The position numbers were made by a program, and so were the translations under genes. A model generated the notes under the pieces. That model did not search any database, had not been told where the DNA came from, and saw nothing but the letters and a program-made list of their open reading frames with translations. Positions 26,088-35,208 of a stretch of 59,012 nt of DNA are shown here, in pieces. Position 1 is the first letter of the stretch. Every line of letters starts with the position of its first letter. The DNA comes from Candidatus Enterococcus ferrettii (GTDB lineage Bacteria > Bacillota > Bacilli > Lactobacillales > Enterococcaceae), in contig NZ_JAFREL010000034.1 in assembly GCF_017377655.1 (NCBI RefSeq), positions 1 through 59,012 on the forward strand, written 5' to 3'.

Positions 26088-28052
26088 ATGGATGACATGT
26101 ATAATTTTGAAATTACACTTTCTAACATGAATAGTTTATTTCAACGAACAGAAGCAGCGAAAGAAGAAAGCGAGCCAGTGCGAGGGATTTTACGAATGGC
26201 TTCTAAGTTGGCTGATGCAGCAACTGGAAAAATCTCAGGGCGCTCTAGTGCATCGGCAAACGAATTGGAAAATTCTGGTAAAGCTATAAACAGCCTAGGG
26301 AAATCGGTGAATTCAAGTGTTGATGAGTTATCAAAGGCTTGGCAAAAGATTTTAAACGGTGTAGATCAAGTCAATCGAGCGTTTGAAACCCTAGGTGAAA
26401 ATAGCGGTATTTCTAAATTTCTAGAATTAATGAGTAATGTAAAAGCCATTGTTACACCAGTAGAAAAAGCCTTAAGTAAATTTAACGGCGTAGTTGATTC
26501 GTCAGTAGGAAAAATAACTGGCTTACTAGGAAGTAAAAAAGAAGATAATGCTAAGTCGGATGGCAAGGATAATTCAGGCTGTAAATGTTCTTCCTCAAGC
26601 AGCGGAGAGAAAAAAAGCGGTGGAGCAAATCCAGCAGTGCAGTTGAAGGATGAGGTTGAAAAATCGAAAGGTGCATTTGAAACAATTCAAGGTATTGTAA
26701 ACGGCATGCTTGGCGGCTTAACCAATGTGTTTGGTCTAGCGCTAAAAGTATTAGGCCCAGGAGCAATTTTAGGAGTCGTTTTAGCTGGTTTAGGTTTAGC
26801 CAATCAGCAATTTGGAGAGCAAATCTCTAGTATGATTACGATGATTGCTACGAAGGGACCAGAGATCATTAATAGCTTAGTGACTAACATAACGACAGCT
26901 TTACCAGCCTTGATCGCTTCGGGGGCGCAAATTTTAACGTCGCTAATGGAAGCTATTACTGCCAACATCGAACCCATATTTAATGGAGCGGTGGCAATTA
27001 TTAGTTCTCTAATCGAAGGAGTGATTGCGGCTTTACCGCAATTAATTCCAGCTGCCTTGCAGATGATTGAAACTTTGGCAATCAGCTTGATTAGCGCAGC
27101 ACCTCAATTAATGATTCAGGGCTTGAATCTGCTGCTAGCGATTGTACAAGGGATTAGTGAAAACACTGGGAGAATTGTCGAGACCATTGCTAATGTGCTA
27201 ACTGCTTTTCTTGGCGCTATTACGGAATATTTACCGACAATTTTTTCTAAAGGGATTGAAATTTTAGTTACGCTAGTTACCGCGATTGCTAAAACAGTTG
27301 GCGAACTGATCCCCGTAGCAGCAAGCATTATTTATCAATTTTTAAGTACCATTGGAGAGAAGCTGCCGGATGTTGTCAGCAAAGGGATCGAAATAGTTGG
27401 TTCCTTGATTCGAGGATTAATCGAAAAACTGCCTCAGGTTATCGAATCAGGTGTTCAATTGATCCAAGCCCTTATCCAATCGATTGCCGAAAAAATTCCA
27501 GCAGTAAAGGAAAAGGCGATGGAAATTACCGCTAATTTACTTTCTAAAATTTTGGAAGCTGGCTCAGATATGGTCGGGGCCGGCAAAGATTTAGTGCGTG
27601 GATTTATTGAGGGTATTGGTTCAATGATCAATAGTGTTGTTCAAAAAGCAGGTGAATTGGCTTCTTCGGCTGTGGATAAAGTCAAAGAATTTCTACGAAT
27701 AAAATCACCGTCTCGAGTATTTAAAAGGATTGGTGAATATACTGGTCAGGGGTTTGTATTAGGAATGGACAGCATGATTTCTAATGTTGAGAAAACTTCT
27801 GAACAGTTAGCTCAGGCGGCTATTCCCGATATGCAATCGATGGACTATGCGATGAATCAAAGTATGGGAAGTATTGGGGCTAATTTTTCAGCGGAATCAA
27901 TGAATCAACCAATTATTATCGGCAATGATCAACCAATTTATGTCACGTTGCCAGATGGAAGGATTATTGCTGAAACAACAGCACCCTTTATGCCTAAACT
28001 GCTTCAAAAACATCAGGATCGCAGGAACAGTCAATTAGGAAGGAGAGGATAA
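26088..28052 (+). CDS. tail tape measure protein
   Basis: The 654-residue protein is the largest hydrophobic-helical product after the chaperones. It has a helical N-terminus, a Ser/Lys-rich linker with GCKCSSSSSGEKKSGG (around residues 164-180), a membrane-active middle (residues about 210-480) rich in repeated LIxxAxQ and GIEIxxxL units, and the common tape-measure ending LRIKSPSRVFKRIGEYTGQG. It sets tail length; at roughly 0.15 nm per residue it implies a tail of about 100 nm (inference). GGAGGG precedes the ATG. Confidence 0.9.
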   Translation: MDDMYNFEITLSNMNSLFQRTEAAKEESEPVRGILRMASKLADAATGKISGRSSASANELENSGKAINSLGKSVNSSVDELSKAWQKILNGVDQVNRAFETLGENSGISKFLELMSNVKAIVTPVEKALSKFNGVVDSSVGKITGLLGSKKEDNAKSDGKDNSGCKCSSSSSGEKKSGGANPAVQLKDEVEKSKGAFETIQGIVNGMLGGLTNVFGLALKVLGPGAILGVVLAGLGLANQQFGEQISSMITMIATKGPEIINSLVTNITTALPALIASGAQILTSLMEAITANIEPIFNGAVAIISSLIEGVIAALPQLIPAALQMIETLAISLISAAPQLMIQGLNLLLAIVQGISENTGRIVETIANVLTAFLGAITEYLPTIFSKGIEILVTLVTAIAKTVGELIPVAASIIYQFLSTIGEKLPDVVSKGIEIVGSLIRGLIEKLPQVIESGVQLIQALIQSIAEKIPAVKEKAMEITANLLSKILEAGSDMVGAGKDLVRGFIEGIGSMINSVVQKAGELASSAVDKVKEFLRIKSPSRVFKRIGEYTGQGFVLGMDSMISNVEKTSEQLAQAAIPDMQSMDYAMNQSMGSIGANFSAESMNQPIIIGNDQPIYVTLPDGRIIAETTAPFMPKLLQKHQDRRNSQLGRRG

Positions 28053-28055
28053 ACC

Positions 28056-28988
28056 TTGAGTTTATATGAATTTATTGATACAACAGCACCGCAAAAGCAA
28101 CCTTCTCTTCCTTCCGAAGCGTTGAATTTTAATGGGAACTTTCTGGAGGAAATAATTTCTGGTTATCGGACATTAAATGTAACCGGCCGTGAATTGGCAG
28201 CGACAGAAGTTGAAAGCTATCAATTAGGGATTCGTGACGGGAAACGACATGTGTATGCCAGAATTCCAGATCGTGTGCTGACAATCAAGTATCAGCTGAC
28301 GGCGTCAAATAATGAATCTTTTCGAGATAAATTCAATCGGTTGAATGTTGCCTTGTTTTCTGAAAAAGATGTAGAGCTCTGGTTCAAAGATGAACCAGAG
28401 ATGCGATGGACAGGTAGTAAATTAGAGGCGGGTGAAGTGCCAGAAGGCGTTAATCAAGTAATCGGAACCTTCACTATTTTATTAAGTGATCCCTATAAAT
28501 ACACCAGTTCAGATGCTACAAGTGTAATGTGGGGTTCCCAGACCATTACTTTCCAAGCAAATTATTTAATGGGAAATACAGGATCTGGAGCTGTAAACAT
28601 GCCGATTAGGATTGAAGGTGGAGCTTACTGGGGATCCACTATGATCACTTTTCAAAATCGGGCCTACACAATGGGAGATGAAGGCAAAGAAATTAAACCA
28701 ATTGAAATTTATCCAACCGTTGAGGGATTGAAGGTAAAACCTACCATTACTTTATCAGGAACTGGGCGAGGCGTTTGGATTAAGACTAGGAATGACACCG
28801 TTGATTTAGGTGACTTTGACCGTTCAGAAGTTGTCATTGATACCAAATTTTTTAATATTACTAGAAATGGACAGCCAATGATTCGACCAATGAATGATTT
28901 TTATATTTACCCTAACGAACCATTGTACGTCCAAGCAAAGGATAGTGATTTCCGCCTAACTATACGCTATCCAAATCGATTCTTATAG
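28056..28988 (+). CDS. distal tail protein (Dit-like)
   Basis: The 310-residue product starts at TTG 28056 with GGAGAGG upstream. It begins MSLYEFIDTTAPQ, and the N-terminal ring domain has SGYRTLNVTGRELA and ARIPDRVLTIKYQL, with FTILLSDPYKY before the C-terminal part, all typical of SPP1 gp19.1/Dit proteins. It should form the hub ring joining the tube to the Tal spike. It lies 3 nt after the tape measure gene. Confidence 0.85.
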   Translation: MSLYEFIDTTAPQKQPSLPSEALNFNGNFLEEIISGYRTLNVTGRELAATEVESYQLGIRDGKRHVYARIPDRVLTIKYQLTASNNESFRDKFNRLNVALFSEKDVELWFKDEPEMRWTGSKLEAGEVPEGVNQVIGTFTILLSDPYKYTSSDATSVMWGSQTITFQANYLMGNTGSGAVNMPIRIEGGAYWGSTMITFQNRAYTMGDEGKEIKPIEIYPTVEGLKVKPTITLSGTGRGVWIKTRNDTVDLGDFDRSEVVIDTKFFNITRNGQPMIRPMNDFYIYPNEPLYVQAKDSDFRLTIRYPNRFL

Positions 28989-29000
28989 GAGGCTGAGCAT

Positions 29001-31034
29001 ATGCTTATGGCAATGAATCTCAAGCGAGAGTATACAGCGATCCTTGAGAATGCATTTAATGTTAGTTATGAAAAAATTGAAAATCAGATTGGAAGCATCG
29101 AGTTTTCCATGCCGCTGGATGAATCTAAAAATAAGTTTTTACAAGAAATGTTGTGGGTAGAGTTAGTGGATAATGAGAATGAATATATTGGTTTATATCG
29201 GATCATGCCTTCAACGATTCGAAAAGATGCCTCGCAAAATACGATTACCTATACGGCTACCCATGCATTGTGCACCTTACTAGATACGGTCCTCTTTGGT
29301 TATCACGAGTGTATCAACAGAAAAACAGAGGATGCGATCAAGTTCATTTTATCTAAACAAAAGACAAAACATTGGGTATTGAAAAAGTGCGACTTTACGA
29401 AGTACTTTTCCTACTCTTGGGAAAATGAGAATGGGTTAGCAGATGCGCTGTTTTCAATTCCAGAGGTCTTTGATGAAGAGTATTTGTGGGAGTGGAATAC
29501 ACAAACATATCCGTTCGAACTCTCTTTGGTTAAGCCTAGGACATCCGCTGTGGCACGGATTCAAGAAGGCTATAACATGCAAGGCTTTGAAATTGAAAGA
29601 GATCCCAATAATTTAGTCAACCGCATTTATCCTCTGGGTTCTGGTGAAGGCGTCAACCAGTTAAATATTTCTTCTGTCAACAATGGAATTTATTACATTG
29701 AAAACAAAGAAAGTATCGAGAAGCATGGATTAATTGAATATGTTTGGACAGATACTCGTTTTACCCAGGCTCAGTCGTTAAAAGACAGTGCCGAAAGCCT
29801 ATTAAAAAAATGGTTGGAACCTAAAATTTCATGGACTATTCGAGCGACTGACCTGATGAAGCTAACCGATCAGCCGTTAGCAATTGATCAATTAAGACTG
29901 GGCAATATTGTAATGATTAATACTAATGATTTTGGCAGTATTGATTTGCGAATCAAAATGGAAAGGAAAAATGATGTATTTGGCGCTCCACAGGATATTG
30001 AGTTAGAGCTTGGTAATCTAAGCGGAGACATCACAACCACCGTTTCAGATTTGAGTCGGAAGCAGCAGATCAATGAAACCTACTCCCAAGGGGCAACAAA
30101 TATATTGAGCTACTCTTATCAAGATAATTGTGAATATAACTTTCCAGCGAAAATTGATTTTTATTTAGATGAGGATGTATTTCATATCAATACGGTGGAA
30201 TTAACCTATAAAACAAAAAAATATCGTGGGTATACGAAAGCTGTTCGTGATGGAGGGGCGAAATCTATCAACAGTGAAGATGGTGGTGCAAAAACGATTA
30301 GCAGTAAAAATAATCGAGCAATAACGGTAGCTACTTCTAATGGTGGTGGAGGAAATTCGACAACCAGTTCTGATGGGGATATCCATATAAACGAAATGAC
30401 TGGTCAAAGTGGTGGAGGAACGACAAATACTAGTCCTGCCGGTGATCATAATCATTTGGTACTTCGAGGTGGGGATTATGTTAATCATAAGTGGAAGGAT
30501 GATGAGACAGCGAATGTTTATAATGCTTCCAACGGCAATAGTCTTTTTGTTGGTGGAAGCGGCTCAGTTAAAGACATTTATACTGCGACTTCTTCTGGAA
30601 ATCATTCCCACAGTGTGGATTTACCAAGTCACTCCCATAATTTCAGGTTTGACAAAGCTGGGCATACCCACAGCGTTACGATTCCCGCCCACGCTCATAA
30701 TGTGACGATTCCGGCACATAATCATCAAATGGATTTACCGGCACATAAACATAAGATAAATCTGCCAAATCACACACATCCATTACAGCTAGGAATTTAT
30801 GAAGCCAATGAGAACGCCAGCAAGGTAGATATTTATGTGGATGGAGAACTACTAAAAGATAGCCATAAATTAGATGAAAATCGATTGGATATTGTAGGAA
30901 GTTTGAAAAAAAGCAATGGGAAAATTCTACGGGGCAATCATACAATCGAGATTAGACCCAATAAATTAGCGAGAATAGAAGCACAAATTACTTGTCGGGT
31001 ATTTATTCAAAGCCAAATCGGCGGACAGTTTTAG
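29001..31034 (+). CDS. tail-associated protein Tal with HxH-repeat C-terminus
   Basis: The 677-residue product has an N-terminal prophage endopeptidase tail domain (Prophage_tail type, residues about 1-350: MLMAMNLKREYTAILENAF, FEIERDPNNLVNRIYPLGSG). A Gly/Ser/Thr-rich linker follows. Residues about 480-595 carry eight HxH motifs (HNH, HSH, HSH, HTH, HAH, HNH, HKH, HTH). In T4 gp37 such motifs bind iron along a needle-like tip, so a metal-bound spike is plausible. No lytic catalytic motif is obvious. ATG 29001 follows GGAGG. Confidence 0.85.
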   Translation: MLMAMNLKREYTAILENAFNVSYEKIENQIGSIEFSMPLDESKNKFLQEMLWVELVDNENEYIGLYRIMPSTIRKDASQNTITYTATHALCTLLDTVLFGYHECINRKTEDAIKFILSKQKTKHWVLKKCDFTKYFSYSWENENGLADALFSIPEVFDEEYLWEWNTQTYPFELSLVKPRTSAVARIQEGYNMQGFEIERDPNNLVNRIYPLGSGEGVNQLNISSVNNGIYYIENKESIEKHGLIEYVWTDTRFTQAQSLKDSAESLLKKWLEPKISWTIRATDLMKLTDQPLAIDQLRLGNIVMINTNDFGSIDLRIKMERKNDVFGAPQDIELELGNLSGDITTTVSDLSRKQQINETYSQGATNILSYSYQDNCEYNFPAKIDFYLDEDVFHINTVELTYKTKKYRGYTKAVRDGGAKSINSEDGGAKTISSKNNRAITVATSNGGGGNSTTSSDGDIHINEMTGQSGGGTTNTSPAGDHNHLVLRGGDYVNHKWKDDETANVYNASNGNSLFVGGSGSVKDIYTATSSGNHSHSVDLPSHSHNFRFDKAGHTHSVTIPAHAHNVTIPAHNHQMDLPAHKHKINLPNHTHPLQLGIYEANENASKVDIYVDGELLKDSHKLDENRLDIVGSLKKSNGKILRGNHTIEIRPNKLARIEAQITCRVFIQSQIGGQF

Positions 31035-31092
31035 TGAAGTTACAAATTGAATTGAGCTGCTAAAGTGAAGCAGCTTAAAGGAGGAAAAACAT

Positions 31093-32895
31093 ATGGCAAT
31101 TGAACATATTAAAGAGACCGATACCCTTAATCAAGGGCGGCAAAAGATTAACGAAATCATGGACCAATCCAATCAGTCAGCTCAAAAGGTTGACGACTAT
31201 TCAAGAACCTTAGAACAAGGAATCAGAGATGCCAAACAAATTGCGGCCGATGCCGGTGATGATGCCAAACAAATCGCTCAAAATGCCGGAGAAGAGGCAA
31301 ATATAAAGGCAGATCAAGCAGTCGCTGATTCAAAAACAGCGGTAGAAACAGCCAATCGCGCTGTAGGAACAGCCAATCAAAATAAGCAAGAATTTGATAC
31401 GCTAAGAAATGAGTTTGATGAACTTGTTGCCGAATCTGGCGACAGCAATCCTGAAATTGTCCAAGCTCGTACCGATACAGAAGGAATTAAACAGCCAACC
31501 TTACAGGCAAGATTAACCAGAGATTTCGGCAACCGTTTGACTACTGCGGATGCGATCAAAATGTTTTCAGGTTCAGTAAATACCCCTAAGATGATGGACT
31601 TTTCAAGTAAAACAACTGGTAATTTAGCAACGAATCCTCATCAAGGTTATTCAGATTATACGGCTGCCACGTTGAAAAAGCCTGCAGCAGCTTGGAACGA
31701 AGTAAATCAGGATGCTTACAATAAGCTGGTAGCTCGAGATGACTCTGGCGTTTCAACAGGCTCAACGCAAAATGGCGTAATTCCGCAGCAACTATTTAAA
31801 TTTGATGTAATAAAAGCCATTGAACAGATTGCACCAACAGTATTTAGTGGAAAAAGTTTAGAGGAAAGTATTCAGTTGATAAAAAACAACTTTGTTTCAT
31901 TTACGCTAGCACTGCGGGGAAAAGCAACTTCACCTAACAATAAAAATCTGAAGGTCGCAACTTATTTGGAATCAACGGACAGCTACTCTACTCAGATGCA
32001 AAGTGCAGCGCAAGAGTACACTGACTTCACGACAGAAATTAATGATCGCAATTTTATTGATTCTAAAGGAAAAATCAATGTACTTGTTTATTCGGATAGT
32101 TCCAATGGTGTAACTTCTTCAAACGTTGATATTGATTATGTTGGGGTTCAAATTGTCGTCTCCTTGAATCCATTAGATGTTTTAGAATCAAGCGGTTTTG
32201 CCAAATCAGAGAATGTCACTAATCAATTGAAACAGCATACCGATGATAAAAACAACCCTCACAGTGTCACAAAAAGCCAGGTCGGACTAGGCAGTGTACC
32301 CAATTATGGGGCTGCAACGGATGCCGAAGCTTTGTTGGGAACAGTTAATAATAAAGTGATGACTCCGAAGAATGTGAAGGACACCATTGAGGCTCAATCT
32401 GTACTGCTAGAAGGGAGTCAAGATGTTAATGGAAAGAAAAATTATACAAAGATGCCCTCTTTTAAAAATGTTGATATGGCGATTCCTTATACTGAAAATA
32501 ACAGTCCAGATGCTCAAAACGCCTTCCAAACAAATGGGAAAATCTATTTAGGTGGAGAAATTTGGCTGGGATGGTCAAGTGCATCATTGGAAAATGCTGG
32601 CGTTTGGAAAACGGGTAATGCTGTACAACTAGGATCCGGGAAATACCCTGCATTACAAGTACCTAGTAATATGAAAAGCGTAATTACTATTTTGGGTTAT
32701 AATGTTCGGCCTAACTATTATGGCGGGGCAGGCTTTGAATCATTCCAGTTAGTGGCTGATTGTACATTTAATGGCTTTGAGAAGCCTCATGTTTTCTTTA
32801 TTAAAACATCAAATGATGGAATTAAAAAAATTTTAGTAACAGGAGCTCTCTTGTATAGAGGGGCGCCTCCAGAAAATCCAAAATCTGCGTATTAA
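31093..32895 (+). CDS. baseplate/tail fibre receptor-binding protein
   Basis: The 600-residue protein begins AIEHIKETDTLNQGRQKINE, the usual N-terminus of Gram-positive phage fibres. A coiled coil (residues about 20-115) follows, then a fibre repeat with DKNNPHSVTKSQVGLGSVPN (around 390) and a beta-rich C-terminus likely to bind the cell surface. GGAGG precedes the ATG. It is the host-range determinant of the particle if the locus is a tail-like bacteriocin. Confidence 0.82.
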   Translation: MAIEHIKETDTLNQGRQKINEIMDQSNQSAQKVDDYSRTLEQGIRDAKQIAADAGDDAKQIAQNAGEEANIKADQAVADSKTAVETANRAVGTANQNKQEFDTLRNEFDELVAESGDSNPEIVQARTDTEGIKQPTLQARLTRDFGNRLTTADAIKMFSGSVNTPKMMDFSSKTTGNLATNPHQGYSDYTAATLKKPAAAWNEVNQDAYNKLVARDDSGVSTGSTQNGVIPQQLFKFDVIKAIEQIAPTVFSGKSLEESIQLIKNNFVSFTLALRGKATSPNNKNLKVATYLESTDSYSTQMQSAAQEYTDFTTEINDRNFIDSKGKINVLVYSDSSNGVTSSNVDIDYVGVQIVVSLNPLDVLESSGFAKSENVTNQLKQHTDDKNNPHSVTKSQVGLGSVPNYGAATDAEALLGTVNNKVMTPKNVKDTIEAQSVLLEGSQDVNGKKNYTKMPSFKNVDMAIPYTENNSPDAQNAFQTNGKIYLGGEIWLGWSSASLENAGVWKTGNAVQLGSGKYPALQVPSNMKSVITILGYNVRPNYYGGAGFESFQLVADCTFNGFEKPHVFFIKTSNDGIKKILVTGALLYRGAPPENPKSAY

Positions 32896-32947
32896 TAATT
32901 TAAACAGTCAACTGAGAAATACTTTAGTTTTGAATCGAGGTGAACAC

Positions 32948-33352
32948 ATGGAAAAATATTTAAACGAACTATCTATCATTATCGGTTTGATTGGTGGATT
33001 CTTCGTAAATTATCTTGGAGGGATGGATGCTATTTTACATGCACTAATCTTTTTAGTGGTACTTGATTATGTCACTGGACTGATTAAAGCTTGGAAATTG
33101 AAAACAATCAACAGTGAAATTGGCTTTGTAGGTTTAATTAAAAAAGTATTACTATTTGCAGTAGTAGCTGTTTCTGTTGAGGTTGAAAAAATTTTAGGAA
33201 ATACGATTCCTTTACGGGAAATCGTTATTATGTTCTATTTAGCAAATGAAGGAATTTCATTTCTTGAAAATATTTCCGAGTTTATTCCTCTACCGGAAAA
33301 GCTGCGAGAAGTTTTTCAACAAATTAGAGATAAAGAAGAAAAAAGGGGCTAA
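32948..33352 (+). CDS. phage holin (TcdE-type)
   Basis: The 134-residue protein starts at ATG 32948 behind CGAGGTGA. It has three hydrophobic helices: the first within LSIIIGLIGGFFVNYLGG, the second within ILHALIFLVVLDYVTGLIKA and the third near IVIMFYLANEGISFLENI, matching the Phage_holin_4/TcdE family. The C-terminus is charged. It should permeabilise the membrane for release. No endolysin gene follows it, which is unusual. Confidence 0.85.
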   Translation: MEKYLNELSIIIGLIGGFFVNYLGGMDAILHALIFLVVLDYVTGLIKAWKLKTINSEIGFVGLIKKVLLFAVVAVSVEVEKILGNTIPLREIVIMFYLANEGISFLENISEFIPLPEKLREVFQQIRDKEEKRG

Positions 33353-33382
33353 GAGAAGTCCAATTGAATGAAAGGAATAAAC

Positions 33383-33459
33383 TATCCTGAATGATGAGAC
33401 GGGTCAAAATTAGGATGAAAAATCTAATTTTTAGACTGCTTCATTATCAGGATATTTTT
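33383..33459 (+). terminator. terminator after the holin gene
   Basis: TATCCTGA (33383) pairs with TCAGGATA (33447) and an inner AAAATTAG/CTAATTTT stem closes the long imperfect hairpin, followed by TTTTT. It separates the tail operon from the third regulator. Confidence 0.75.
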
Positions 33460-33475
33460 CGCTAAGGAGAATGCT

Positions 33476-33850
33476 ATGAACAAAGCAACTAGAACGCATA
33501 TACGTAATATTCTATGGGATATCAAAACAATCAAAAAAGTATTGAGGAATATTTCAGATGTTACATTGGATCAAAAAAATGTATTTTTGGACTATCCTGT
33601 TTCGCGTGATTTAAATACTCAGTGGAATATTAATCAATTGGTTTTTCATAAAATGTTTTTGACAATAGTCGAAGAAACTTTATCAAATTCACCAGATCAA
33701 ATAACTACTATTTTCGAATCGAAGTATCTAAACGGTTATCCAAGTAAAGATAATGCTGTAGTAGCTAGTGATGTCTATTTAAGTGAGTCCACAATTAAAA
33801 GGTACGACAATGAATTTCTTCAAGAAATAGCTGTTCGATTGGGTTGGTGA
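33476..33850 (+). CDS. ArpU-like regulator, third copy
   Basis: The 124-residue protein has an ArpU-type layout: helical N-terminus (MNKATRTHIRNILWDIKT) and a C-terminal HTH (SDVYLSESTIKRYDNEFLQE). AAGGAG precedes the ATG. It lies after the tail operon and its terminator, whereas phage ArpU genes usually precede the late genes. It may be a relic or a second control gene. Confidence 0.65.
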   Translation: MNKATRTHIRNILWDIKTIKKVLRNISDVTLDQKNVFLDYPVSRDLNTQWNINQLVFHKMFLTIVEETLSNSPDQITTIFESKYLNGYPSKDNAVVASDVYLSESTIKRYDNEFLQEIAVRLGW

Positions 33851-33930
33851 TTGGTTTGAGTTTTTGAGTTCAAAGATCAATGGCATTATCGTTTAAAATG
33901 TACGATACAATGCTCCAAAAAATTTAAAAA

Positions 33931-33969
33931 AAGGAATTCAATAATGAGCACATCATCATTGAATTCCTT
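33931..33969. terminator. terminator at the right edge of the tail locus
   Basis: AAGGAATTCAAT pairs with ATTGAATTCCTT. The U-tract is strong on the minus strand, so it mainly serves the monooxygenase-like gene. Confidence 0.82.
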
Positions 33970-33989
33970 CTTAAGTGTATCAGTCTTTT

Positions 33990-34277
33990 TTATCCTTGAT
34001 ACTCAACCTTTTTAAGTTCTTTATCTGCTGATAAATATGGATCGATTTCTGCTAAGAATTTTTTTAAATGATCTGTAGCATTATGTTTATCAATGGCCGC
34101 CTGATCACGCCAATTTTCAATAATCATGAATTGATTTCTGTTATCCAGACTTTCTAGGCAATCATAGAACAGTGCACCTTCATCTTGCCGAGATTTGTTG
34201 ACTAAATCTTCTACAAACACCAAAAATTCTTCTCTTTTTTCTTCTTTTACCTTTAGTAATACATTAATAATAATCAT
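33990..34277 (-). CDS. putative quinol monooxygenase (ABM domain)
   Basis: The 95-residue protein matches the antibiotic biosynthesis monooxygenase/YgiN fold: FLVFVEDLVNKSRQDEGALF, then FMIIENWRDQAAIDKHNATDH and an end near DKELKKVEYQG. It lies 11 nt after the VOC gene on the same strand and is probably cotranscribed. Substrate unknown; many members act on quinones or are of unknown function. Confidence 0.82.
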   Translation of the reverse strand: MIIINVLLKVKEEKREEFLVFVEDLVNKSRQDEGALFYDCLESLDNRNQFMIIENWRDQAAIDKHNATDHLKKFLAEIDPYLSADKELKKVEYQG

Positions 34278-34288
34278 TATTTTCTCCT

Positions 34289-34648
34289 TTAACCTTTTTT
34301 ATGGCAAACAGCTTCAATATTGTAACCATCTGGATCAATCACAAAAGCACCATAGTAATTTTCATGATAGTGGGGACGAAGACCTGGAGCTCCGTTTGTT
34401 TCACCACCAGCATTCAAAGCTGCTTGGTAAAAAGCGTCAACATATTCACGAGTATTTGCACTAAAAGCAACATGGGTTTTGCTAGGTTCACTTTTAACAA
34501 TCCAAAGATCGCCACCGTCTTTAGCACCAAAGCAAACACCGTTTTCCATTTCTACTTTTACTTCGTAACCTAATGGTTTTAAAGTTTTCTGGTAAAAAGT
34601 TTTGCTTTTGCTCAAATCTGAAACGCCTAAACTCAAATGATCGATCAT
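34289..34648 (-). CDS. VOC family (glyoxalase-like) protein
   Basis: The 119-residue single-domain VOC protein begins MIDHLSLGVSDLSKSKTFY and has GAFVIDPDGYNIEAVCH at the end, with the paired beta-alpha-beta modules and the metal-type His and Glu. The family includes glyoxalases, dioxygenases and drug-binding proteins. AAGGAAGG precedes the ATG. Confidence 0.85.
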   Translation of the reverse strand: MIDHLSLGVSDLSKSKTFYQKTLKPLGYEVKVEMENGVCFGAKDGGDLWIVKSEPSKTHVAFSANTREYVDAFYQAALNAGGETNGAPGLRPHYHENYYGAFVIDPDGYNIEAVCHKKG

Positions 34649-34758
34649 ACAAGGACCTTCCTTCTTTATTGATTAAAAATAGTATAGCAAATATTAAGCA
34701 TTTATGGAGAGCAAATCAGGATGTTTACTAGTTTTTGACAGAAAAAATACATACGTTA

Positions 34759-35208
34759 TTATTTGTTCGTGTTACTCGTCTTTTCTAATGGAATCAGAGT
34801 GATGGTCTCCGTTTCCTGGGGCTCTTCTGAAGTGAAGACCACATTTTCTCCATCTAATTTCACCCGGTAATCATTATCTAATTCTAATTCTTCATTTTTT
34901 AGATGGATTGTTTCTTCTTCTAATTGATAGGCTACGTGAAACGCCATATTTTCAATCAGTTCCTTACCTAATTCTTCCCCAGCTTGTTCCCACTCGTTAG
35001 ATGCATCAGTGGGTGTTTCTGGAGTGTCGATAGTAAGAACCATTTCCTTGTCATTAAAGGATGCAATAAATTTTATATCTTCCTCTTGCTCGTGTGTTTC
35101 CATTACCCAATCATGGGCTTTCAGGTCGTTCACCGTGACCGACTTTCCACAAGCGGATAGCGTGAGACACATTAGGATACCCCACATTCCCACAAACAAC
35201 TTTTTCAT
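34759..35208 (-). CDS. lipoprotein of unknown function
   Basis: The 149-residue product starts at ATG 35208 behind AGGAGG; the longer reading to 35256 has no site. It begins MKKLFVGMWGILMCLTLSAC, a signal peptide with lipobox LSAC. The mature part is acidic and beta-rich (DWVMETHEQEEDIKFIASF, then YRVKLDGENVVFTSEEP). It should be anchored on the outer face of the membrane. No known family is recognised. Confidence 0.8.
   Translation of the reverse strand: MKKLFVGMWGILMCLTLSACGKSVTVNDLKAHDWVMETHEQEEDIKFIASFNDKEMVLTIDTPETPTDASNEWEQAGEELGKELIENMAFHVAYQLEEETIHLKNEELELDNDYRVKLDGENVVFTSEEPQETETITLIPLEKTSNTNK

Noticed and set aside
29001..31034. Collagen-like repeats in Tal
   Set aside because: The Gly-rich stretch is a GGS/T linker without G-x-y periodicity.
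21437..33990. Attachment-site direct repeats flanking the tail locus
   Set aside because: No convincing direct repeat was found by eye at the two borders, and no integrase or intact tRNA borders the region.
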